Shown one piece after another: positions 18,084 to 26,079 of a stretch of 64,000 bases of DNA. The notes below the pieces were generated by a model. It saw only the letters and a list, made by a program, of their open reading frames with translations, had not been told where the DNA came from and ran no database searches. Made by a program: the position numbers and the translations under genes. The stretch is from Anaerovibrio lipolyticus. GTDB taxonomy: Bacteria; Bacillota; Negativicutes; Selenomonadales; Selenomonadaceae. The DNA is taken from assembly GCF_021531495.1 (NCBI RefSeq), contig NZ_JADYTY010000002.1, forward strand, positions 62,001 to 126,000, read 5' to 3'. Positions within the stretch are counted from its first letter, which is position 1; every line of letters begins with the position of its first letter.

Positions 18084-19823
18084 TTATACCTTGAAAGCTT
18101 GGCCATCCTTAAACTCTATCTTATAATCACATTCCGCCAAGGTACTCAATCTATGAGCTATAGCTATAATTGTTATCTGCCCTTTTAGCTTTAATATGGT
18201 ATCTGTAATAGATTTTTCAGTATCATTATCCAATGCCGAAGTAGCTTCATCTAAGATTAGCAGCTCTGGCTTTTGATATAATGCTCTGGCTATGCCTATA
18301 CGTTGGCGCTGTCCTCCGGATAACTTTACACCACGTTCACCTACAAAGGTATCTATACCATCTGGCAAGGTAAGAACAAAATCTGATAACTCAGCCATTG
18401 ACATGACTCGATTCAATAAAACCATATCTATATCATCTTTATTCTCGCCTAATGCAATATTTTCAGCTACAGAACCATCTATCAAATATATATCCTGAGG
18501 TACATAGGCTAAATTAGCTTGCCAACTACGAATATTTTTATTAATATCCATCCCGTCACACAAAATCTGTCCACTAGATGGTTTCAACAACCCCAATAAA
18601 ATATCTATAAACGTTGTTTTACCTGCCCCTGAAGGCCCCATAATCCCAATAAATTTACCTTTAGGAATACGAAATGACACATCTTCAAGAATATATTTTT
18701 GAGACTGGTTATACCTAAAAAATAAATTCTTTACTTCTAAAAGTTTGATAAAGGAAATATGTTGCTCTGAATGCTTTTTGCATGTTTTTCTATTACTACT
18801 TAATTTTTCCCTAATTTGTACTAAATCAGGATATATCTCATTGAAGAATGGCATTTGATTTTTTACAGCATTGTAAAAACCAACTATACGATTTGCACTT
18901 GGCATTAATCTAAAAGCAGCCAAAGCTAGAACTCCTAATACTGGCACAATGGATTGAGGATTTATTTCTATGATAACCTTATATATAATCAATAATAATA
19001 AGCTGCAAATTACAAGGCATTCAATTATTATGCGTGGCATTTCTGCCAAAAAGTAATACCTCTGCCTTGCTTTTGCATATCTTGAATAATCATTGCTAAA
19101 TGCCTCTAAAAAGAACTCTTCCTTCCTCATTACCTTGGTTTCTTTTATAGCTCCCAATCCCTGATTAATCCATTTTATATAGGATGCTGAAGCTTCATTA
19201 TCAATCTCGCCTTGTCTGACCATTTCTTTTCTGAACAATTTAAGTATTGACATTACAACAAAGGCCATTATTCCAGCAACAATTGTTGCTGTAAATGGAT
19301 CAACTACTACGAGCATAATCCATATTGCAATTGCAGTTAATATCTCTGTACACAAGTTCAAGATTGGTACAAGCATCTGACTAAATATAGCACTAGCACC
19401 TTGATTGACATTCCTCAACAAAACCGCTGTATTTACCTCAACTAATCTACTATATGGCTCATTTAAATAATGAGCCATTAATTCTTTGGAATATAAAATC
19501 TGATTTCTTTCTGCAAATCTACGTTGAATATGTATTTCAAAAGCAATATATATATTTTTCATAATGTATAGAACAATCAATACAACCGCACAAGCTATTA
19601 TGAGTTCTGTATGATTTTCTATCCCAAAAGGTCTTATTATTTCTGCCACTTCCTTATGATCAGCTAAATAATCAATCTGCCCTATAAGTGAGATCAAAGG
19701 TAAAATGGCACCTATACCTACAGCTTCTAAAACAGCCCCAATTATCATAATTGCAAACAAAACGGCAAATTCTTTTTTTTGTTTTGTTGTGAAAATGGAA
19801 ATGTATTTAAATATATCTCTCAT
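18084..19823 (-). CDS. ABC exporter, half-transporter with fused ATPase (PglK/MsbA-like flippase)
   Basis: 579 residues: a six-helix membrane domain (residues 1-330) and a C-terminal ATPase with Walker A GIMGPSGAGKTTFIDILLG (about 385), Q-loop LAYVPQDIYLIDGS, signature VKLSGGQRQRIGIARAL (about 492) and Walker B LLILDEATSALD, followed by the H-loop IAIAHRLS. It should work as a homodimer in the inner membrane. Its place between the diNAcGlcA and legionaminate genes suggests a lipid-linked oligosaccharide flippase like PglK, rather than a drug pump. It is more AT-rich than the wbp genes just upstream. AAGGA lies just before the ATG. Confidence 0.85.
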   Translation of the reverse strand: MRDIFKYISIFTTKQKKEFAVLFAIMIIGAVLEAVGIGAILPLISLIGQIDYLADHKEVAEIIRPFGIENHTELIIACAVVLIVLYIMKNIYIAFEIHIQRRFAERNQILYSKELMAHYLNEPYSRLVEVNTAVLLRNVNQGASAIFSQMLVPILNLCTEILTAIAIWIMLVVVDPFTATIVAGIMAFVVMSILKLFRKEMVRQGEIDNEASASYIKWINQGLGAIKETKVMRKEEFFLEAFSNDYSRYAKARQRYYFLAEMPRIIIECLVICSLLLLIIYKVIIEINPQSIVPVLGVLALAAFRLMPSANRIVGFYNAVKNQMPFFNEIYPDLVQIREKLSSNRKTCKKHSEQHISFIKLLEVKNLFFRYNQSQKYILEDVSFRIPKGKFIGIMGPSGAGKTTFIDILLGLLKPSSGQILCDGMDINKNIRSWQANLAYVPQDIYLIDGSVAENIALGENKDDIDMVLLNRVMSMAELSDFVLTLPDGIDTFVGERGVKLSGGQRQRIGIARALYQKPELLILDEATSALDNDTEKSITDTILKLKGQITIIAIAHRLSTLAECDYKIEFKDGQAFKV

Positions 19824-19849
19824 AAATATCCTTAGATTTTATACATAAA

Positions 19850-20944
19850 CTATAATTCTTTTAATGCTTTACAAATTTTGGCAACAATATTTTCTTCAAC
19901 CCAAGCGCCCATAGGTAAGCTCATTACTTCTCCTGCTACCTTCTCTGCTACTGGTACGCTGCCGGTGCCCTGATGGAGATAGTCAAACATTGGCTGCTGA
20001 TTCAATGGTATTGGATAGTGTACGGCTGTTGGTATGCCTGCTTCTTTTAGCTTGGCCTGCAGTTCTTCTCTGTTCTGCACCCGTACAGTGTACTGGGCAT
20101 ATACTGAAGTATTATGTGGCTCAATATATGGAGTTATAATGCCTGGTACATCAGCCAAAAGTTCAGTGTATTTTGCGCCTACTTCAGCCCGTAGCTTTAC
20201 TTCTTCCTCTAAAATGGTCATCTTGGCTAGCAAAACTGCTGCCTGCATGGTATCCAATCTACTGTTCAAGCCCATGCGTACATGATGATATCGTCTATCC
20301 TGACCATGCTTGTGAATCATATCCATAGCTTTGGCTAATTCATCATCATTGGTAAATACAGCTCCGCCATCACCATAGCAGCCCAGTGGCTTGGTTGGGA
20401 AGAAGCTGGTACAGCCAATGGTAGAGAGTCCACAGGAGCGTCTTCCCTTGTAGGTAGCTCCAAAACTCTGGGCACCGTCCTCTACTACTGGCATATTATA
20501 TTTTTCAGCAATGGCATTAATAGCATCAAAATTTGCACACTGACCATATAGGCTTACTGGCATAATAGCCTTGGTTTTGTCTGTAATAGCAGCTTCTATT
20601 TTGCTGGCATCCAGATTGTATGTTTTTTCGTCAATATCTACAAATACAGGGGTTGCTCCCAATCTGGCAATAACCTCACCAGTGGCTACATAAGTAAAAG
20701 CTGTAGTTATTACCTCATCCCCTGCCTTTATCCCTAATGCCATAAGGGCAATCAACAGGGCATCTGTACCATTAGCACAAGTAATGCAATGTTTTACCCC
20801 TACATAATCAGCCAGCTTGGCTTCCAGCTCCTGCACCTCTGGGCCTAAAATATATTTACCATGAGCCAAAACCTGAGCCAACCTTCTGTCCAGCTCTGGT
20901 TTTATTTTCTCCTGCTGTGTCTGCAAATCTATAAAAGGTATCAT
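19850..20944 (-). CDS. wbpE: UDP-2-acetamido-2-deoxy-3-oxo-glucuronate aminotransferase
   Basis: PLP enzyme that aminates the 3-keto product of WbpB. 364 residues of the DegT family: MIPFIDLQTQQEKIKPEL at the N-terminus, CANGTDALLIALMALG (about 57), VVEDGAQSFGATYKG (about 153) and the PLP lysine in FFPTKPLGCYGDGGAVF (about 180). GCYGDGG after the lysine is characteristic of WbpE/WlbC. It is the fourth gene of a wbpA-B-D-E set and sits 26 bases after wbpD. Its ribosome site is AAGGCGG. Confidence 0.87.
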   Translation of the reverse strand: MIPFIDLQTQQEKIKPELDRRLAQVLAHGKYILGPEVQELEAKLADYVGVKHCITCANGTDALLIALMALGIKAGDEVITTAFTYVATGEVIARLGATPVFVDIDEKTYNLDASKIEAAITDKTKAIMPVSLYGQCANFDAINAIAEKYNMPVVEDGAQSFGATYKGRRSCGLSTIGCTSFFPTKPLGCYGDGGAVFTNDDELAKAMDMIHKHGQDRRYHHVRMGLNSRLDTMQAAVLLAKMTILEEEVKLRAEVGAKYTELLADVPGIITPYIEPHNTSVYAQYTVRVQNREELQAKLKEAGIPTAVHYPIPLNQQPMFDYLHQGTGSVPVAEKVAGEVMSLPMGAWVEENIVAKICKALKEL

Positions 20945-20970
20945 CCTATCCTACCGCCTTATATCTTGTT

Positions 20971-21543
20971 TTATTTCTTCAACTGCACATCTATGCCACA
21001 TCTTGGACATTTCAACTCTACTGCATCTGCTGGCACTGTAGTATCGCCACAAGCACACATATAGCCATGAATACGGGCTGGATTGCCATATACCATAGCA
21101 TAATCCGGCACATCTTTGGTTACTGTAGAACCAGCACCTACAAAGGCATTCTTTCCCAAGGTAGTACCGCAAACAATGGTGGCATTAGCACCAATACTGG
21201 CACCACGGCCTACCAAGGTTTTCTTGTAGTCTGCTGAGGTATTGCGGGGATATTCACATCTTGGGGTTCTTACATTGGTAAAAACCATACTAGGGCCACA
21301 GAATACATAATCCTCCAGCTCCACCCCCTCGTAGACACTAACATTGTTCTGTATCTTTACATGATTACCGATTTTGACATCATTGCCTACAAAGACATTC
21401 TGGCCAAGATTACAGCCCTCTCCGATTTCTGCTCCCTTGGAAATATGAGAAAAATGCCAGATTCTGGTTTTTTTGCCAATTTTTGTCCCCTCATCCACAT
21501 AGGATGATTCATGAACAAAGTAGTCCTTTTCTTCATTATTCAT
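20971..21543 (-). CDS. wbpD: UDP-3-amino-glucuronate N-acetyltransferase with C-terminal Cys cluster
   Basis: Acetylates the 3-amino group made by WbpE to give UDP-GlcNAc3NAcA. 190 residues, mostly left-handed beta-helix repeats (IGEGCNLGQNVFVG, VKIGNHVKIQNNVS). The WlbB/WbpD fingerprints are FTNVRTPRCEYPRN and VGRGASIGANATIVCG. After the helix, YGNPARIHGYMCACGD and LKCPRCGIDVQ form two Cys pairs (C-x-C and C-x2-C), suggesting a small zinc ribbon at residues 165-190. The ATG at 21543 overlaps the wbpB stop by eight bases and has GGGAG eight bases upstream. Confidence 0.88.
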   Translation of the reverse strand: MNNEEKDYFVHESSYVDEGTKIGKKTRIWHFSHISKGAEIGEGCNLGQNVFVGNDVKIGNHVKIQNNVSVYEGVELEDYVFCGPSMVFTNVRTPRCEYPRNTSADYKKTLVGRGASIGANATIVCGTTLGKNAFVGAGSTVTKDVPDYAMVYGNPARIHGYMCACGDTTVPADAVELKCPRCGIDVQLKK

Positions 21544-22621
21544 GGTCAAATCTCCCTACAAAATCCAATGTACTGCATTCTTTCAATGGTAATTTCACAG
21601 CCTGGCCCTCGGCGGCAGACTTGTAAATCGCCAAGACCATTTCCAGCGCATCCCGCCCAGCCTTGGCATCCACATAAGGCTGGCGATCCTTTTCTATAGC
21701 TTCTACCACATCCGCAAAAAGGCTGGTATGTCCATTGCCATATACATTGCTGGCAGCCTCTTCCAAGCCCTTGTTGCTTCTATCCTCGTCTGTTTCATCA
21801 GCAAAATCCCACACATCAATATTGTTGGTGGATTTGCCCCCCAGCTTGACAGTGCCACACTGTCCAAAAACATATAAAGTTTCCTCCAAGTTCTGAGGAT
21901 ATACATTGGTTGTTCCCTCTATGGTAGCCACGGCACCATTGGCAAAATTTACCACAGCCATGCCTACATCCTCAGCCTCCAGATAATGATGGAATTGCTG
22001 CTTGGTCTGTCCATAGACAGATACCACCTCACTACCCATCATCCAACGCAATAAATCAATGCCATGAATACACTGATTCATCAAGGCGCCGCCATCCTGA
22101 GCCCAGGTGCCCCGCCAAGGAGCCTGTGTATAATAGTCCTTATTGCGATTCCAGCGGACATGGATGCTGCCATGAGAAAGCTTGCCAAATCTGCCAGCTT
22201 CTACAGCTTTCCGCAGCTTCTGTACGGCAATATTAAATCTGTTCTGATGACAGGCAGATACCTTCACATGGTTGGCTTCTGCTCTACGAATAATTTCATC
22301 TGCATCTGCAATGCTCATAGCCATAGGCTTTTCAATAATCAGATTGATGCCCTGATCTATACAGTAAAGAGCAATTTCAGCATGACTGCCACTCTCTGTG
22401 GCAATACTAATAAGTTGAATTTCTGGATGTTCCTCTATCATCTGGCGATAGTCTGTGTAGCGAAGGATTTCCTTATTCTCTGCCAAGCCCTGCTTGGAAA
22501 GCAGCTCTTCCATTTTACTAGGCAGTACATCGCATACTGCCACCAGCTCCAACTGGTTATTGATAACGGCCTTGATATGATTGATGGCTATTCGGCCACA
22601 GCCAATAAGTGCATATTTCAT
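21536..22621 (-). CDS. wbpB: UDP-GlcNAcA 3-dehydrogenase (Gfo/Idh/MocA family)
   Basis: Oxidises C3 of UDP-GlcNAcA with NAD. 361 residues: MKYALIGCGRIAINHIKAV at the N-terminus, SIATESGSHAEIALYCID, the catalytic lysine in LIIEKPMAMS (about residue 96), and RWNRNKDYYTQAPWRGTWAQDGG in the sugar pocket (positions 22160-22092; key residues R, Y and the WRGTW motif). The GG-x-L-M-N-Q-x-I-H-G-I-D-L stretch with the conserved Asp/His follows. Arrangement A-B-D-E around it makes the WbpB/WlbA call strong. It starts three bases after wbpA. Confidence 0.88.
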   Translation of the reverse strand: MKYALIGCGRIAINHIKAVINNQLELVAVCDVLPSKMEELLSKQGLAENKEILRYTDYRQMIEEHPEIQLISIATESGSHAEIALYCIDQGINLIIEKPMAMSIADADEIIRRAEANHVKVSACHQNRFNIAVQKLRKAVEAGRFGKLSHGSIHVRWNRNKDYYTQAPWRGTWAQDGGALMNQCIHGIDLLRWMMGSEVVSVYGQTKQQFHHYLEAEDVGMAVVNFANGAVATIEGTTNVYPQNLEETLYVFGQCGTVKLGGKSTNNIDVWDFADETDEDRSNKGLEEAASNVYGNGHTSLFADVVEAIEKDRQPYVDAKAGRDALEMVLAIYKSAAEGQAVKLPLKECSTLDFVGRFDHE

Positions 22622-22624
22622 CTT

Positions 22625-23944
22625 TTACAAAACCTCTATATTTTCACGCTTGCTAATATTCTTCATCACATTCTTGGTGTCAAAAATAGCCTTGGCATAT
22701 TTCTGCACCATTTCATAATCTACATTGGTGTGAGCTGTGGTAATAACCACAATATCTGCCTTTGCCAGCGCCTCTGGACTCAGCTCCTTCAAACCCTGAT
22801 ATGTTTCTCCCTTATATCTGTACTGAGGCACCCAAGGATCGTAATAGCTAAGATCTGCGCCTCGCTTCTGGAATTCTTCAATAACTCTCAGAGCTGGACT
22901 TTCCCGATAATCATCAATATCCTGCTTGTAGGCTACTCCCAAAATCAGTACCTTGGCACCATTAATAGACTTCTGGAAGCGATTCAACACCTCGCCACAG
23001 CGGCTAACAGTATATTCAGGCATCCGATCATTAATCATGCCGGAAGCCTCTATCAGAGAGGTATGGAAGCCATATTCTCTAGCTTTCCAGCTAAGGTAAT
23101 ATGGATCCAGAGGAATACAGTGTCCGCCTAGGCCAGGGCCTGGATAAAAGGCCTGAAAACCATATGGCTTGGTCTTGGCTGCATCTACTACCTCCCACAT
23201 GCTGATACCCAGCTTATGACAAAGCATGGTCAGCTCATTAACCAAGGCAATATTAATATTGCGATAGGTATTCTCCAGTATTTTTTCCATCTCTGCCACA
23301 GCAGGAGAGGATACCTCATATATATCACTGTCCAATACCTGACGGTACATCTCTGCAATGACATGAGTAGCTTCCTTGCCAATACCACCTACTACCTTGG
23401 GGGTATTCTTGGTTTTGTAAATAAGATTGCCTGGATCTACTCTCTCTGGTGAAAAGCCTAACAGGAAATCCTCCCCGCATTTCAAGCCAGAACCCTTTTC
23501 TAAAATTGGCTTCAACAAATCCTCTGTGGTACCTGGATAGGTGGTGGATTCCAACACTACAATAGTGTCCTTGGTTAGATGCTTGGCAATAGCTTCTGCA
23601 CTGCCTTTGACAAAACTAATATCTGGCTGCTGATGGGCATCCAATGGGGTAGGCACACAGATAGCAATAAAGTCTACATCCTTGACAAAGCTAAAATCTG
23701 TAGTAGCTGAAAGCATGCCAGATTCTACCAATGCCTGCAAATCCTCATTAACCACATCCCCTATATAGTTGTGACCTGCGTTAACCATATCTACCTTTTG
23801 CTTCTGCACATCAAAGCCTATGGTTTTGAATCCAGCTCTGGCCTTTTCCACAGCCAGAGGCAGACCTACATAGCCCAGTCCTACCACACCTACAGTTGCC
23901 TTATGGCTGACGATTTTTTCTTTCAGCTTTGTCAATGTATCCAT
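22625..23944 (-). CDS. wbpA: UDP-N-acetyl-D-glucosamine 6-dehydrogenase
   Basis: Makes UDP-GlcNAcA, the entry compound of the diacetamido-uronate branch. 439 residues: NAD motif VGVVGLGYVGLPLAVEKA (about 19), ICVPTPLD, GFSPERVDPGN (about 165), and the catalytic cysteine in GPGLGGHCIPLDPYYLSWKA (about 260-279). C-terminal domain starts with VLILGVAYKQDIDDYRESPA. HCIPLDPYYL separates it from the WecC-type enzyme at 2.8-4.0 kb. Ribosome site GGTGAGAG precedes the ATG; gap to the dehydratase upstream is only four bases. Confidence 0.88.
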   Translation of the reverse strand: MDTLTKLKEKIVSHKATVGVVGLGYVGLPLAVEKARAGFKTIGFDVQKQKVDMVNAGHNYIGDVVNEDLQALVESGMLSATTDFSFVKDVDFIAICVPTPLDAHQQPDISFVKGSAEAIAKHLTKDTIVVLESTTYPGTTEDLLKPILEKGSGLKCGEDFLLGFSPERVDPGNLIYKTKNTPKVVGGIGKEATHVIAEMYRQVLDSDIYEVSSPAVAEMEKILENTYRNINIALVNELTMLCHKLGISMWEVVDAAKTKPYGFQAFYPGPGLGGHCIPLDPYYLSWKAREYGFHTSLIEASGMINDRMPEYTVSRCGEVLNRFQKSINGAKVLILGVAYKQDIDDYRESPALRVIEEFQKRGADLSYYDPWVPQYRYKGETYQGLKELSPEALAKADIVVITTAHTNVDYEMVQKYAKAIFDTKNVMKNISKRENIEVL

Positions 23945-23948
23945 TCTC

Positions 23949-25778
23949 TCACCTATTCTTATCCAAATTTTCTAATGCCTTGCTATTGTACGTTGGTATC
24001 AAATCCTTGATGGTATGAAGGATGATATAATTGTCTTTTTCATGTTCCAAAGAGGATATTCTTTGCATAATCTCGTCTGTTACAATACTGCCTAAAGGGG
24101 CTTCAAAAATCCGCTCATGGCAAGTCTTGCGGGTTCCCTCCTCGGCGGTTAACAGCTCCTCATAGAGCTTTTCTCCCGGACGCAGTCCCGTAAAGACAAA
24201 TTTAATATCCTTGTCCGGTATAAGGCCATGAAGTTCCACCAAATCCCGAGCCATATCCAGTATCTTCACTGGCTCACCCATGTCCAACAGGAATACCTCC
24301 CCACCCTGAGAGAAGGTGCCTGCCTGCAAAACCAGCTGAGCCGCTTCTGGTATGGTCATAAAATACCGCACCATCTCAGGATCTGTAATGGTTATAGGCC
24401 CGCCCTTGGCAATCTGCTTCTTGAACAGAGGCACTACACTTCCCCGACTGCCTAATACATTGCCGAATCTCACAATGGCAAATCTAGTCTGACTGTGGAG
24501 ATTCATATTCTGTATCACCATTTCGGCCAATCGCTTGCTGGCTCCCATAACACTGGTAGGATTCACAGCCTTGTCGGTAGAAATCATAACAAAGGATTCG
24601 GCGCCGTATTTGTCCGCTGCCATAGCCACATGCTGGGTGCCAAAAATATTATTTTTTACTGCCTCCACAGGCTGAGCCTCCATCAGAGGCACATGCTTGT
24701 GAGCTGCAGCATGAAATACCAGCTGAGGACGATAGGTGCAGAATACTTCATCTATTCGCTCTGCATCCCGAATATCTGCAATAATCGGAATATATCGCTG
24801 AGCCCCAAATTTTTCGATTAGCTCCTGATGTATCTCATAGATACTATTCTCACCTCTGCCCAAAAGTAGTAACTTAGCTGGCTTGGCTAAGGAAATCTGC
24901 CGGCACAGCTCGGAGCCAATGGAGCCACCGGCTCCTGTAACCAAAACCACCTTGTTTTCTATATATCTGCTAATGGCAGCCATATCCAACTTGATGCTAT
25001 CTCTGCGCAGCAAATCCTCTAGCTCAATATTACGCAGCTGTTGGACAGATACCTGACCATCTATCAGCTCATATAGACCAGGCAATATCTTGACATGACA
25101 GCCTAGGCCACGACATTTGCTGGCAACCTTTTTGATAATACTGCCTTTGACTGATGGCATAGCTATGACAATTTCCTTGATTTCATTTTCGTTTACCAAG
25201 GTATCCAAGGCATCTGTATTGCCCAGTACACTATAGCCCAGGATTTTCTTACCTACCTTAGAAGCATCATCATCCACAAAACCTAAAAGTTTTTTGCCCT
25301 CGCCACGCTGTACCAGTTCTCTGGCAATCATGACACCAGCATCCCCGGCGCCTATAATAAGCATTTTCCGCAACTGGGCCTCGCTGGCCTCAGACTGACT
25401 CATCATCAAAAGCATCCTTACTGACAACCTGGAGAAGCAGATTAGGCCTACATCCAAAATATAGGAGATAATATAAATGCTTCTAGGCAGGTCTACCTGT
25501 GTATAAAGACCTAATAGAGCTATAATCACATTGGCCACTGTACAGGCACCAATAATGGCAAACATATCTCGTACAGTTGCATAGCGCCATATTCTGTTGT
25601 AAATCCCACACAGATAAAACAGTACCAGCTTGATAACTACCGCCACTGGCAGCACCGATAGCAGCACAGCAAAATAACGGCTGCCTGTATTACCATCCAG
25701 CCGTAACAGCAGTGCTACAAAGGGCACCACAGCCAATACAGCAGCATCAAACAACATCAAAAGAATAAATTTTTTCAA
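23949..25778 (-). CDS. Membrane-anchored UDP-GlcNAc 4,6-dehydratase (FlaA1/PglF/WbpM-like)
   Basis: First gene of the glycan operon, 609 residues. Four hydrophobic helices lie in residues 1-110, followed by a CoA-binding/Rossmann-like domain (MLIIGAGDAGVMIAREL, about 137) and a C-terminal SDR domain with VVLVTGAGGSIGSELCRQIS (about 282). HAAAHKHVPLME and FVMISTDKAVNPTSVMGASK (about 390) hold the catalytic residues, with Met in place of the SDR Tyr. It converts UDP-GlcNAc to a 4-keto-6-deoxy sugar at the inner membrane. TTG 25778 is chosen because GGAG is six bases upstream; the frame could extend to another TTG at 25811 without a good site. Confidence 0.87.
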   Translation of the reverse strand: MKKFILLMLFDAAVLAVVPFVALLLRLDGNTGSRYFAVLLSVLPVAVVIKLVLFYLCGIYNRIWRYATVRDMFAIIGACTVANVIIALLGLYTQVDLPRSIYIISYILDVGLICFSRLSVRMLLMMSQSEASEAQLRKMLIIGAGDAGVMIARELVQRGEGKKLLGFVDDDASKVGKKILGYSVLGNTDALDTLVNENEIKEIVIAMPSVKGSIIKKVASKCRGLGCHVKILPGLYELIDGQVSVQQLRNIELEDLLRRDSIKLDMAAISRYIENKVVLVTGAGGSIGSELCRQISLAKPAKLLLLGRGENSIYEIHQELIEKFGAQRYIPIIADIRDAERIDEVFCTYRPQLVFHAAAHKHVPLMEAQPVEAVKNNIFGTQHVAMAADKYGAESFVMISTDKAVNPTSVMGASKRLAEMVIQNMNLHSQTRFAIVRFGNVLGSRGSVVPLFKKQIAKGGPITITDPEMVRYFMTIPEAAQLVLQAGTFSQGGEVFLLDMGEPVKILDMARDLVELHGLIPDKDIKFVFTGLRPGEKLYEELLTAEEGTRKTCHERIFEAPLGSIVTDEIMQRISSLEHEKDNYIILHTIKDLIPTYNSKALENLDKNR

Positions 25779-25850
25779 TATATACACTCCATCCCATGAC
25801 GGACTTATCAAGCTATGGAAAACTTGACTACTATTTTTTTACACCTATTC

Positions 25851-25879
25851 ATTATAATATCACATTGCTCACTTAACAA
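25851..25879 (-). promoter_or_regulatory. Sigma-A-type promoter of the glycan operon
   Basis: On the minus strand TTGTTA (25874-25879) and TATAAT (25851-25856) are 17 bases apart, with transcription expected near 25844, about 65 bases before the first start codon. The -10 is a perfect match. The 301-base gap from 25779 to 26079 otherwise holds only the tkt terminator. Confidence 0.65.
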
Positions 25880-26001
25880 CAATAAATATCAACAAAATTC
25901 CCTAAAAAACAACCTGCAAGCACAACTTTCAAGCATAAATTTACTCTTATGAAAAAAGCTAGTAATACTATATATTTTTTGTCATGATACACCTGCTATG
26001 C

Positions 26002-26033
26002 AAAAAATGCCGCCCCGATATGGGACGGCATTT
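26002..26033 (-). terminator. Intrinsic terminator of the ridA-tkt transcript
   Basis: On the minus strand an AAATGCCGTCCC arm pairs with GGGGCGGCATTT (one G-U pair, loop ATAT), followed by a run of six T. A further CTATGCAAA/TTTGCATAG inverted repeat flanks the hairpin. It lies about 45 bases after the tkt stop and insulates the glycan promoter downstream. Confidence 0.88.
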
Positions 26034-26079
26034 GCATAGGTATATGGAGAAGTTATGATTTTACTTCTCTTTTATTTGC

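Noticed and set aside
20951-20958. GGCGGTAG, the core of the ops/JUMPstart element, just before wbpE
   Set aside because: It lies seven bases before the start codon, inside the operon, and serves as the ribosome site; the rest of the ops element and a 5' leader position are missing.
22064-23131. 355-codon plus-strand open frame across wbpB and wbpA
   Set aside because: It spans two well-supported genes on the other strand and lacks a ribosome site or recognisable motif.
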